A stretch of 64,000 bases of DNA from an uncultured Bacteroidales bacterium (GTDB lineage Bacteria; Bacteroidota; Bacteroidia; Bacteroidales; P3), in contig ONIP01000025.1 of assembly GCA_900317955.1 (NCBI GenBank), positions 1 to 64,000 of the forward strand, given 5' to 3'. Numbering within the stretch: the stretch's first letter is position 1; every line of letters begins with the position of its first letter. A program made the position numbers and the translations under genes. Below, in pieces: positions 35,251 to 43,784 of the stretch. The notes below the pieces were generated by a model, which saw nothing but the letters and a program-made list of their open reading frames with translations, had not been told where the DNA came from and made no database searches.

Positions 35251-36468
35251 ATGACTGAGGAAGAAATTAATTTATTGTATGAATTGAAACGCAAACTTGA
35301 TGTTGGAGAATTGACTCAAAAAGAGTTTGATGATGCCGTTGCGATAATTCGAGGAACAAAGAAAAATACAAAGGATACAAACACATCGGAGTCAAGTCAA
35401 GAAACTGCACCGGTAAAGAAAGAGAATCAAGACAAGAAGAAAGGTGTTATAATAGCAGCCATTGTCGCAGCAGTGGTGTTGTTGGCACTTGGATTGTTTC
35501 TTATACTTCACAATAGTAGCACAACGAATGAGGAACAAAGCTCTTCCGAAACATCATTCCCTGACGAGGCCACGGTCCAAAATCTCATTGAAAGCTACTG
35601 TAACGCTATTTGTGAAAACGACTATGTGACGCTGTCCACACTTTATGCCCCAATGGTTGAACGGTTTCAAGATGCCTACAATAAGGACAGAGATTATGTT
35701 ATAGGGTGTCATCAGAGATATGACAAAACATTTAAAGTGTATAGTAAACATAGTTCGATACGCTGGGATTCGTTTGAAATGAGAATGCTGAATAACGGAC
35801 AGCTGAGCGTTACGGTTGTGGAAGATTATTCCATCGATAGAGAGGACAAGAACAAGTATTCGGTCTTCGTACTGGAGAAACATTTTATTTTCGACCCATC
35901 TTATCACATCGTTAGTGTGTACGACAATCAATTGAGCAAAGGAAAGGGAGTAAACTTGACTGTTGACCAATTGGCGATGATTGCATATTATTATGTACTT
36001 ATAGACTATGCAAAAGGTTCAAACCCAATCGAGGTTGGAATGGTGTATGACAGGGTTGATTTTCGAAATAACGTTTACTTCCGAAACCTTGTACGACAAG
36101 TTGTAAAATCAGACAGCGACTTCCAAACCATGATGAATAGTAAGGTGAACTCCACTGAGTATATGGATATGGCGATGGGCAAGATTGGATACTTTGACAT
36201 TCAAGGCTCTAATTACTCAATTAACTTTAGCCGATATATGGGAGAGGATCTGAGTATTACGGTTAATGTGAATGGACATGAATATGAATGGGAGTCTCCA
36301 GATTACATGAATTGTCCTCTCTATCCAATTGAGGATGAAAATAACAATAATTATTCAAAAAGTGGGTTGACAGAAGATGAAGTATTAGAGTTACTTATTA
36401 GAAGTGAATTCGGTGATGAACAGGCCACTATTATGCTAATCAATGCCATCATACAGGAACTTTCTTAA
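35251..36468 (+). CDS. N-terminal SHOCT, single-pass protein with two exported domains
   Basis: 405 residues. The N-terminus MTEEEINLLYELKRKLDVGELTQKEFD parallels the previous protein. A membrane helix at about 70-90 (VIIAAIVAAVVLLALGLFLIL) follows. The exported part has a segment near 110-235 that resembles a SnoaL/NTF2-like fold (LIESYCNAICENDYVTLSTLY), an inference, and then the paralogous domain (VDFRNNVYFRNLVRQ...VNGHEYEWESPDY). It ends the island. Confidence 0.72.
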   Translation: MTEEEINLLYELKRKLDVGELTQKEFDDAVAIIRGTKKNTKDTNTSESSQETAPVKKENQDKKKGVIIAAIVAAVVLLALGLFLILHNSSTTNEEQSSSETSFPDEATVQNLIESYCNAICENDYVTLSTLYAPMVERFQDAYNKDRDYVIGCHQRYDKTFKVYSKHSSIRWDSFEMRMLNNGQLSVTVVEDYSIDREDKNKYSVFVLEKHFIFDPSYHIVSVYDNQLSKGKGVNLTVDQLAMIAYYYVLIDYAKGSNPIEVGMVYDRVDFRNNVYFRNLVRQVVKSDSDFQTMMNSKVNSTEYMDMAMGKIGYFDIQGSNYSINFSRYMGEDLSITVNVNGHEYEWESPDYMNCPLYPIEDENNNNYSKSGLTEDEVLELLIRSEFGDEQATIMLINAIIQELS

Positions 36469-36689
36469 TAGTCAAATGCCAACATAAAATAAAAGGCAGC
36501 AATATCTTATATTATACTGCTTGCTTATCATAATTTGGATGTTAGATTTTATATGAAAGGGTAGTTGTTTGAGAGGTTTACCTTTGGTGACTTGGCTTTG
36601 GCTCAGCATAGTGAGCAGCTATTTTCCTCTTTGTTTCCAAAAAGCATCCAATAGATGCTTTCTTCACGCTGTCGCCAGCGATTCGGAAC

Positions 36690-36747
36690 TATTTTTATAA
36701 TTGTCTGTAATCGGAATTGGAGACGAAATTATGCGTATCTTTGCTTG
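36690..36747 (+). repeat. Promoter-like repeat, copy 1
   Basis: Contains ATAATTGTCTGTAATCGGAA, ATTGGAGACGA and a TATCTTTGC box. It is shared with 37310-37361 and, in part, 39376-39410. No gene follows directly. Confidence 0.7.
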
Positions 36748-36865
36748 GGCATGAGAACAATTGGTGATATGTGTTCCGGATTTATTGTAAAATTGCAGGA
36801 AATTCCGAATAGAATTATGTCATATTCGGAATTATTAGTGTCCGATAAACGTGCTGAAAGCACTT

Positions 36866-37051
36866 AATCCTATTAACCCCACACGAAGCGAAGTGCCGTG
36901 TGGGGTGGGGACAGAAAACCTAATCTTGCGTGCCGTAGGCACGCTACTTTGTTGATTGTTATATTGTGGCGTATCTCCGACACGCATGGAGATGAGCACA
37001 GTTTCTCCCACACTGCACACCTACGGTGTTTAGTGCGGGGTTAATAGGATT
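36866..37051. repeat. Palindromic REP-like element, copy 1
   Basis: Outer inverted repeats AATCCTATTAACCCC (36866-36880) and GGGGTTAATAGGATT (37037-37051) are perfect complements. Inside are hairpins GCGTGCC/GGCACGC, CCCCACAC/GTGTGGGG and CTCCGACACGC. Read on the minus strand, the block from 37051 to 36968 resembles a block at 52268-52370. Confidence 0.75.
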
Positions 37052-37309
37052 GTGTGCCTTTGGCACACTCAAGCCTTCGTAAATCAATGCATGACATATA
37101 ATATTGATATTATATAACTTACATTGATTCCTTTTTGTCGGACAGCAACGATTCGGAATTTACTGTATTTTTGCAAAAAAAAAGAATAGAATCCAATTCC
37201 TATTATCTGGATTTTAGAACGTTTTCAATAAGACGAACGGAGATGGCAAATCACGGAGTGTTTGCACTATCCAGAGGCGAGAAAACGACGGTTGCGAAGA
37301 AACCAACTT

Positions 37310-37361
37310 TTTCTATAATTGTCTATAATCGGAATTGGTGTCGATATTAGGTATATCTTTG
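37310..37361 (+). repeat. Promoter-like repeat, copy 2
   Basis: Contains ATAATTGTCTATAATCGGAA, ATTGGTGTCGA and TATCTTTG at 37354-37361. It has the same layout as copy 1 and again no clear downstream gene. Confidence 0.7.
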
Positions 37362-37559
37362 CAGAAAAACAATAATAAGGTCTCAAGAGGAAATGATTGA
37401 CGCGGTTGGTTATTTGATTGATTTTTAGCCAATTTGAGCAACTGTGGATAAAGTGATGTTTTTGAGATATTGATGGGGATTTCGAAGAAGGACCGAAGAA
37501 GGGTCGAAGAGGGATCGCCGAAGGGAGATGAAATTGAGAATTGAAAGGTGAAAAAATGA

Positions 37560-37625
37560 ATTCGTTAATTCGTTAATTCGTAAATCGACTAACACATTCA
37601 CACGTTAACACATTAACACATTCAC
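37560..37625. repeat. GTTAACAC/ATTCGTAA low-complexity repeat, copy 1
   Basis: Reiterated TTCGTTAA and GTTAACACATT words. It is closely similar to tracts at 53989-54120 and 58738-58797. Confidence 0.75.
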
Positions 37626-37681
37626 GCTCTATCATTGATGCTGTCGAAAATCAGTCCAATACCAAGCTAGAGCCTTGTTGT

Positions 37682-39103
37682 TTATGTTTGATTTTTGAGA
37701 GGATAAGTTGGGGGGTAAAAGACCTTCTTCAGCATACCATCCATCTGGGAAATGGCATATAGGGGGCAAATATGCACGTGACGTAGTGTTCCACCGTCTT
37801 TGTTGTCTTCATAGTCGAAGGCTCCGAAATTCTCTAGCGAGCATCTGATAGCATTGGTGATCTTCTTCTCACGCATAAACATCCACAGACTTTTCATGCC
37901 ACCCTGTTTCTCTGCCTTCACTTCAATGGGCAGAACGGTCTGCCGATAGCTAGATATGTAGTCCACCTCGGCTTGCGAATTCTTTGCGTGGCGTTGCCAA
38001 TAGTATAGTTCATGACGGATATTAGGTGTACGGTAATGCAACAGCTCCAGTCCGGCAATTATTTCCGCCATGGGTCCTTTGTTAACGAGGTCAGAGACAT
38101 CACTTGTCAAAATATGTTCAGTGAGCTCAGAGATGTCGCCTGTGGTCATATTCAGTAAACGCAACATCAAGCCTGTGTCGAGCAATAGCATCTTTTGGTA
38201 CGATGTGTCGGCTTCACTTTCCAAGGGTAACCCGTTGGCATTGCTATGTGTTACAGGTATTACAATTCCTGCCTTTGTGAGCATGTCCAGTGCTTTCTTT
38301 ATTTCAGCAGCTTTATAGTTGCCTCCAATGGCGGAATAAACGAACTTTTTTGTGGCTTGCACTGCAACACTCCGCATGGTGAGGCGAAGCAATGTGGGTT
38401 CAATCTTTTTGCGGTATTTTGGGAAATCATCCTCATAGGTCACCACTATGTCATCCTGAGCCTCTTGGCACGCTATATAGTCGTGTGTTTCTACCCATTT
38501 GGCTACTACCTCGGGCATTCCCCCAACAAGCATGAATGTCCGCATGAGGCCTACCAGTTTCTCATAAAGGGGATGTGCAAGTGGATCGGAAGAGGTTGAG
38601 TTGTTGCGGGCCTCCATCAAGAGTTGCTCACCGTTAGCGACAAGAAACTCATCAAAGGTCATCGGGAACATAAACATGGAGTGGATGCGACCTACGCCAA
38701 AAGAAGGGAGGTCTTCCAAAGCGAATTCCAGCAACGAGCCTGCGGCCACTACATGTAATTCAGGCAAGTCTTCCTTGAAGAACCAAAGCGACATGATGGC
38801 TTCTGGGCAGGCTTGCACTTCGTCCAAGAAAAGCAGTGTTTTACCCGGCTCAACACATTTTCCCGCGATTGCCGATATTTGGGAGATAGTCTTTTTTACG
38901 TCTAAATCCCTCCCATTGAACAAAGATTTATAGGATGCTTGTTTTTCGAAATTGATTTCCACGAAATTCTCAAAGTTCTCGGCCAAATGGCGGATTGCTG
39001 TCGACTTGCCGACCTGACGTGCACCACGAAGTAGTAGCGGCTTATGGGTCTTGCGTGATGCCCATTCTAATAGGTAACTATCTATAAGTCTAGGGTAATA
39101 CAT
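37682..39103 (-). CDS. DUF4143-type AAA ATPase
   Basis: 473 residues. Walker A is GARQVGKST near 26-34 and Walker B is LLFLDEVQ near 90-97. The C-terminal half has the DUF4143 layout (KGPMAEIIAGLELL, YYWQRHAKNSQAEVDYI, VLPIEVKAEKQG), whose end resembles a PD-(D/E)XK-like fold. Such proteins are abundant and variable in Bacteroidota and their role is unclear. AGGAGG lies about 14 bases before the ATG. Confidence 0.88.
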   Translation of the reverse strand: MYYPRLIDSYLLEWASRKTHKPLLLRGARQVGKSTAIRHLAENFENFVEINFEKQASYKSLFNGRDLDVKKTISQISAIAGKCVEPGKTLLFLDEVQACPEAIMSLWFFKEDLPELHVVAAGSLLEFALEDLPSFGVGRIHSMFMFPMTFDEFLVANGEQLLMEARNNSTSSDPLAHPLYEKLVGLMRTFMLVGGMPEVVAKWVETHDYIACQEAQDDIVVTYEDDFPKYRKKIEPTLLRLTMRSVAVQATKKFVYSAIGGNYKAAEIKKALDMLTKAGIVIPVTHSNANGLPLESEADTSYQKMLLLDTGLMLRLLNMTTGDISELTEHILTSDVSDLVNKGPMAEIIAGLELLHYRTPNIRHELYYWQRHAKNSQAEVDYISSYRQTVLPIEVKAEKQGGMKSLWMFMREKKITNAIRCSLENFGAFDYEDNKDGGTLRHVHICPLYAISQMDGMLKKVFYPPTYPLKNQT

Positions 39104-39130
39104 GCCTTTATTGTCCTCCTATTTATTTTG

Positions 39131-39138
39131 CAAAGATA
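39131..39138 (-). promoter_or_regulatory. -7 promoter box (TATCTTTG) of the DUF4143 gene
   Basis: On the minus strand TATCTTTG followed by CAAAA sits 27 bases before the ATG at 39103. The 33-bp tandem array lies directly upstream, so the repeat unit would occupy the -33 region. Confidence 0.6.
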
Positions 39139-39148
39139 TAAAAAAAAT

Positions 39149-39229
39149 TTTATCCAAGGAAATAAATTGTCAAAAATAGACAAAATCCAAGAAAATAATT
39201 TGTCAAAAACAGATAAAATCCAAGGAAAT
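39149..39229. repeat. 33-bp tandem repeat, about 2.5 copies, upstream of the DUF4143 gene
   Basis: Units at 39149-39181, 39182-39214 and 39215-39229 (partial), each with ATCCAAG and TTGTCAAAAA. On the minus strand the array is open as 11-residue units of the type FSWILSIFDKL. Confidence 0.85.
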
Positions 39230-39375
39230 GTGCGTCTGTGGCTGACTTTCCCGGAAAATGGTTGACTTTCCCTGAAATTGGTTGACAGATTTAGGATGGT
39301 TAATCTGAATCTGTTTACATTGTTTCGTACAAATCCCTAACCCAGGTTACATTATCACTGTTCCAATTTACAGTT

Positions 39376-39410
39376 CTTCTATTATTGTCCATAATCGAAA
39401 TTGGTAACGT
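39376..39410 (+). repeat. Promoter-like repeat, copy 3 (partial)
   Basis: TTCTATTATTGTCCATAATC followed by GAAATTGGTAACG corresponds to copies at 36690 and 37310, but the TATCTTTG box is lost. Confidence 0.6.
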
Positions 39411-39554
39411 TTTTTTGAAGTTATTTCTTTCTTGTGAGAATAAAGTTGCATTTTTGAATCGAAATTTTACGGCTGTAAAATTTACGGCCATAAAAGAATG
39501 GGGATATGAAATAGTTCTACGAAAGGGAATTGGAGAGGCAAAGGCTGCAAGTCA

Positions 39555-39732
39555 CTCTGCGGTAAGATATAGCAGATTTGTGGTGCTGACGGGCAGAAGG
39601 CGCGTGGGTAAGACAAGTATGGTGTACCGACTTATGGAGGAAACGAAGGAGGTGGCTCAGAGCCTTTATTTCTTTGTGGGCCGCAAATCGGAGGCTGCAT
39701 TGGTGACGGCTTACCGCGAGGGGGTGCGATAG
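39555..39732 (+). pseudogene. Truncated P-loop ATPase remnant
   Basis: Within an open frame (39385-39732) the stretch SRFVVLTGRRRVGKTSMVYRL is a Walker A region of the ATPase_2/DUF234 type, followed by SLYFFVGRKSEAALVTAYREGVR and a stop. Nothing upstream of about 39555 resembles the family, and the rest of the ATPase is missing. Confidence 0.75.
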
Positions 39733-39867
39733 AACCCGAACGAACACCGTAACTGGGATGGGCAGAGCGTCATTTTACGGAGTTGAGTGATGCTGCCGAC
39801 GGGAGACAAAAAAATCCCCCAGAGCAGAATGGCTTGGGGGACTTGATAATAATATAATTATAAAAGG

Positions 39868-40359
39868 TTACATATTGTGTGTGATGCAGACCTTGAAGCT
39901 GAGGGTGGACTCAAGCAAGGCGGGGTCACAGCCGTCGAGTTCCTGGATGATAAGCGTCACGACGCCTTTCTCCCACTCAAAACGGAGGTTTTCGGGTTCG
40001 ATTTCAAGGTAGCGTGAGCCGTCGTCGGCAGTCTTCCAGACCTCGAGGGGATAGAGGAATGGGAGGGTGTTCCATGCGCCGAGGTTGTTGTTTACATCAT
40101 AGATGTTCCACACAAAGACCTGTACTGTGCCGTGGTCGAACACTTCGTCGGTAATGGCGGGAACCTTGAGGGTGCAATAGAGGTAATTGTCGCTGCCCTG
40201 TTCGTATTGGCCTTGTACTACATTCCACTGGGCAGGGGTTACATTAAAGCGATAAGTTTCCACCTGTGCGCCGTAGGTGTAGGAGACATACTCCTTCTTA
40301 CAACCTGTGGCCAGAAGGGCCAGAGCCAAAATCGGCAGGATTATTCTGTTCAGTTTCAT
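39868..40359 (-). CDS. Hypothetical lipoprotein
   Basis: 163 residues from the ATG at 40359. The lipobox LLATGC gives a mature Cys near residue 20. The remainder is beta-rich (YRFNVTPAQWNVVQGQYEQ, FVWNIYDVNNNLGAW). No domain is recognised. A -7 box lies 50 bases upstream. Confidence 0.8.
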   Translation of the reverse strand: MKLNRIILPILALALLATGCKKEYVSYTYGAQVETYRFNVTPAQWNVVQGQYEQGSDNYLYCTLKVPAITDEVFDHGTVQVFVWNIYDVNNNLGAWNTLPFLYPLEVWKTADDGSRYLEIEPENLRFEWEKGVVTLIIQELDGCDPALLESTLSFKVCITHNM

Positions 40360-40407
40360 GGTATTGGTGTTTTTATTGATTAATATTCGTTTGTTTTTTT
40401 CACGTTG

Positions 40408-40415
40408 CAAAGATA
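40408..40415 (-). promoter_or_regulatory. -7 promoter box (TATCTTTG) of the lipoprotein gene
   Basis: Minus-strand TATCTTTG followed by CAACG, about 49 bases before the ATG at 40359. Confidence 0.6.
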
Positions 40416-40467
40416 GGACTATTTTTGATATAAAATTCCTTTAACATTACATATTTTTCCGAAACTT

Positions 40468-42912
40468 TTATTTGAGTTGCACGACGGTGATGCCGTCGCC
40501 ACCCAGTTCGAGGCGTTCGGAGCGGAAGGAACGGACGTCGCGGTTGCCTTGCAGATAGTCGCGTATTATCTGCTTGAGTATGCCGAAACCCTTGCCATGG
40601 AGTATGCGCAGTTCCTTCTCGCTGAGGAGCTGGGCGTCGTCGAGGAAATGCTGGAGGTTCTCGAGGGCTTCGTCGGCACGTTGGCCGCGGAGGTCGAGGG
40701 TTGGGTTGAAGGTTTTGCGTTTCTCGTTGATGTCGTCGTAGATGGATTGGAAGCGCGAATTCTGACGGCTTGTCTTGTCGACGGGTATACTTTTCTTCTT
40801 GGTGACGACGAGACGGCTGAGGGGGATGGTCATGCGGATACTGTTGCTCTCGACCACTGCTTTCTTGCCTTTGACTTCCACCACCTGGGCAAAAGTGTCC
40901 TGTCCGTCGATGCGCACAATGCAGCCCGGGGTGACGGGGGCATTGAGGATGTCGTTGTCCTGGGCGGGGGTGCTTTGGGTGTCGGGGGCGTCGGCCGCGG
41001 CGGTCTTGCGGTGTGCCTTGGCATGGGTTTCGTCGTGGCGTTCCTGGTCGAGGGCTATGCGCTCGGCTTCGGCTTTCATCTGCTGGCGGGCTTTGATGGT
41101 GGCCTCGCGTTCGGCCTGCGACTCTTTAATGGCGTTGATGGTGTGCTCCACGGTGCGGTTGGCGTCGGCTATAATCTGCTGCGCCTCTTTACGGGCGGAA
41201 CTGAGTATCTCGTATTTCTTGTCTTGCAACTGCTGGTTGAGACGTTGGTATTTGTCGGTGACTTCGGCGAGGAAACTGTCGGCCACGTCGAGTTCGGCCT
41301 GGCGGCGCGCAATCTCCTGTTTATCGAGTTCCATTTGTTGCAGTTGGTGCTCGAAATTGAGCATCTGCCCGCCCACCTTGCTCTCGGCGTCTTTGAGCAC
41401 CTGGGGCGGGAAGCCGATGTTGCTGGCTATCTCGAAGGCAAAGGAACTACCGGGATGGCCGATGGAGAGTCGGTAGAGGGGTTTCATTTGCTGGGTGTCG
41501 AAGAGCATGGCGCCGTTGCAGATGCCGGGGCAGGTATCGGCCATGAGTTTGAGGTCGGCGAAGTGAGTGGTCACCACACCGAAGGAGCCGCGACGGTGCA
41601 GCTCTTCGAGCAGGGCTTGGGCGATGGCACATCCCGAGCGGGGTTCAGTGCCGCCACCCAACTCGTCGAGAAGGAAGAGGGTGTTGGCGTCGGCAGTCTC
41701 CAGAAGCTGTTTCATGTTCTGGAGGTGGGAGGTATAGGTGCTGAGATCGTTGTCGATGGACTGCTGGTCGCCGATGTCAATGAAAATGGAGTCGAAGATG
41801 CCGAATTCGGAGGTTTCGCGACAAGGGACGAGCATACCGCACTGTAGCATATATTGTATCAAGCCCACGGCTTTGAGGCAAACGGACTTGCCGCCTGCGT
41901 TGGGGCCGGAAACAATGAGGATGCGCGAGTCGTAGTCGAGGTTGATGTCGAAGGGAACCACTTCGCCTTTGTGGTTGAGGAACAGAAGCGGGTGGCGGGC
42001 TTGGAGCCAGTTGATTTTGGTTATATTGTCGATGATAGGGCGGCCACAGCGTAGGGTGAGTCCGAGACGGGCCTTGGCACGAATAAAGTCGATTCGGGCA
42101 AGGAAAGTATAGGCGTCGATGAGTGCATCGAGACGGGGACGGAGGCTGTCGGTGAACTGGGCGAGGATGCGACGGATTTCGTGCTGTTCGGCAAATTCAA
42201 GTTCGCGCAGGTCGTTGTTCAGTTCCACCACCTCGGAGGGTTCGAGGTAGGCGGTTTGGCGGGTAGCGGACTCGTCGTGGATGAGACCCTTGATTTTGCG
42301 GCGGTGGGTGTCGAGCATGGGGATGACCATGCGGCCGTTGCGGATGGTGACCTCGGCGCCCTCGGGAGACCAGCCTTCGCGCTTGGCATGAGCCAGGGAG
42401 CGGTTGATTTGGACATCGACTTCGTTGCGTTTGCGCGCCATCTGGCGGCGTATTTCAAGAAGCTGCGGGGAGGCGTTGTCATAGATTTCGCCTTTGTCGT
42501 CGATGATTTTGGCGATGGATTTGGTGAGCGCAGGGTCGAGGTCGACGCGCTTGGCAAGGTCGTAGAGGAGCGGGTAGCGGATGGGGTCGTCGCGCAAGAG
42601 GAAACGGAGGCAGTCGGCTATGGTGTGGAGAGAGCAGCGGAGGTCAAAGAGGGCTTCGAGTTCGATGACGGTGTTGGCCACACGGAGACGAACAAGCTCG
42701 GGGGTGAGGTCGATGAAATCCTGCGACGGGAAAGAGTTTTCGAGGACGAGGATTTGGCGGAATTCCTCGGTTTGCTGGATTTCGCGGACGACATGGTCGT
42801 AGTTGTTGGAGAAGGCCATTTCGTGCACCATGCGGACGGCAAGTTCGTTGGAGCATTCGGCGGCGAGGAGTTCGCGTATTTTGGTAAAACCTAATTTGTC
42901 TTCAATGGTCAT
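40468..42912 (-). CDS. mutS2: MutS2 ATPase/endonuclease
   Basis: 814 residues. After an alpha-helical core and clamp come Walker A SGPNAGGKSV near 335, LLDELGGGTEP, and a long coiled coil of about 500-620. The C-terminus is a Smr nuclease domain (PTLDLRGQRADEALENLQHFLDD, LRILHGKGFGILK). It lacks the MutS mismatch-recognition domain. MutS2 proteins suppress recombination or act on collided ribosomes. It is the last gene of the ribF operon, 11 bases after the amidase gene. Confidence 0.95.
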   Translation of the reverse strand: MTIEDKLGFTKIRELLAAECSNELAVRMVHEMAFSNNYDHVVREIQQTEEFRQILVLENSFPSQDFIDLTPELVRLRVANTVIELEALFDLRCSLHTIADCLRFLLRDDPIRYPLLYDLAKRVDLDPALTKSIAKIIDDKGEIYDNASPQLLEIRRQMARKRNEVDVQINRSLAHAKREGWSPEGAEVTIRNGRMVIPMLDTHRRKIKGLIHDESATRQTAYLEPSEVVELNNDLRELEFAEQHEIRRILAQFTDSLRPRLDALIDAYTFLARIDFIRAKARLGLTLRCGRPIIDNITKINWLQARHPLLFLNHKGEVVPFDINLDYDSRILIVSGPNAGGKSVCLKAVGLIQYMLQCGMLVPCRETSEFGIFDSIFIDIGDQQSIDNDLSTYTSHLQNMKQLLETADANTLFLLDELGGGTEPRSGCAIAQALLEELHRRGSFGVVTTHFADLKLMADTCPGICNGAMLFDTQQMKPLYRLSIGHPGSSFAFEIASNIGFPPQVLKDAESKVGGQMLNFEHQLQQMELDKQEIARRQAELDVADSFLAEVTDKYQRLNQQLQDKKYEILSSARKEAQQIIADANRTVEHTINAIKESQAEREATIKARQQMKAEAERIALDQERHDETHAKAHRKTAAADAPDTQSTPAQDNDILNAPVTPGCIVRIDGQDTFAQVVEVKGKKAVVESNSIRMTIPLSRLVVTKKKSIPVDKTSRQNSRFQSIYDDINEKRKTFNPTLDLRGQRADEALENLQHFLDDAQLLSEKELRILHGKGFGILKQIIRDYLQGNRDVRSFRSERLELGGDGITVVQLK

Positions 42913-42923
42913 AGGAATGGGGC

Positions 42924-43694
42924 TTAATCAAAGTCGAGAAAGAAGGGCCAATGTTGGCGGAAAGTGTTGAGGGCATCGGGGTTAAGGACGGCGGTGGCCA
43001 CACCGGGGGTGGAGGGAGGAAGGGTGGCGATGTCGAGTCCTTTGAAGTCGACAACGGCACTGTAGCCTGAGTAGGGTATGCCGACGCCGTCGGTGCCTAC
43101 ACGGTTGACACCCACAGTATAGCAGAGGTTTTCGATGGCGCGGGCGCGGAGGAGTGTGGACCAGGCTTCGTGGCGCGAGCCCGGCCAGTTGGCACAAAGC
43201 AGAAGGAGGTCGTAGTCGAGGGGGTTGGCGTTGCGGAGCCAGCGGGGGAAACGGAGGTCGTAGCAAACGGCGGGCTTGATGCGCCAACCGCGCCACTGGA
43301 AGATTTCGCGAAGGGTGCCGCGAGCCAGCTGTGCATGTTCAGTGCTCATACGGAAGGTGTGGGCCTTGTCGTAATAGCCATAGGAGCCGTCGGGTTGAAC
43401 CCAATGGAGCCGGTTGACGACGGTGCCTGGGGCGATTTGGACGGTCCAGGTGCCGACAAAGAGGGCGTCGTGGAGTTGTGCCATGCGGTGGGCGAAGGTA
43501 TAGGTGGGACCCTCGGGAGGCTCGGCCATGGAGGCCATGTTGTCGGAAAAGCCAGTGGTGAAGGTTTCGGGCACTATCAAGAGGTCGGGGGCAGTGCCGA
43601 GGGGCGCAAAGGCCTCTTCAACCATGCGGCGGTTGGCGTCGGGCTGTTCCCAGGCTATGTCTTGCTGGAAGAATGCTATGTTGAGCGGTTGCAT
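42924..43694 (-). CDS. Nitrilase-superfamily amidohydrolase (omega-amidase-like)
   Basis: 256 residues. The Glu-Lys-Cys triad is visible in VPETFTTGF, YDKAHTFRMS and KPAVCYDLRFP. The close fit of PETFTTGFSDN and the length suggest the YafV/omega-amidase group, which hydrolyses 2-oxo acid amides for repair of transamination by-products. It is probably cytosolic. Confidence 0.92.
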   Translation of the reverse strand: MQPLNIAFFQQDIAWEQPDANRRMVEEAFAPLGTAPDLLIVPETFTTGFSDNMASMAEPPEGPTYTFAHRMAQLHDALFVGTWTVQIAPGTVVNRLHWVQPDGSYGYYDKAHTFRMSTEHAQLARGTLREIFQWRGWRIKPAVCYDLRFPRWLRNANPLDYDLLLLCANWPGSRHEAWSTLLRARAIENLCYTVGVNRVGTDGVGIPYSGYSAVVDFKGLDIATLPPSTPGVATAVLNPDALNTFRQHWPFFLDFD

Positions 43695-43784
43695 GAGGAT
43701 TGTCTATAGGTGGGTTCTATTGTTTCCTATTGGGGGTTGGTGAATGGCGGAGGGGGTTGTGTTGAGGGATTGTTGAAAGTTCTT

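Larger units (their letters stand above)
36469..37681. other. 1.2-kb gene-free stretch with palindromic and promoter-like repeats
   Basis: No supported protein gene. It contains promoter-like repeats near 36690-36745 and 37310-37361, a palindromic element (36866-37051) with a further TGTGCC/GGCACA hairpin, and a GTTAACAC-type low-complexity tract (37560-37625). Confidence 0.7.
39139..39867. other. Gene-poor stretch with tandem repeat and ATPase debris
   Basis: About 730 bases hold the 33-bp array, imperfect repeats of about 21 bases (GGTTGACTTTCC, 39240-39290), a promoter-like repeat (39376-39410) and a truncated ATPase frame (39555-39732). No intact gene is seen. Confidence 0.65.

Noticed and set aside
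36835..37020. Small minus-strand protein gene in the repeat region
   Set aside because: The frame lies inside a palindromic REP-like element; hairpins explain the sequence better than coding.
40477..41847. 456-codon plus-strand frame opposite mutS2
   Set aside because: Low-complexity shadow of the strongly biased mutS2 gene, whose Walker and Smr motifs are clear.
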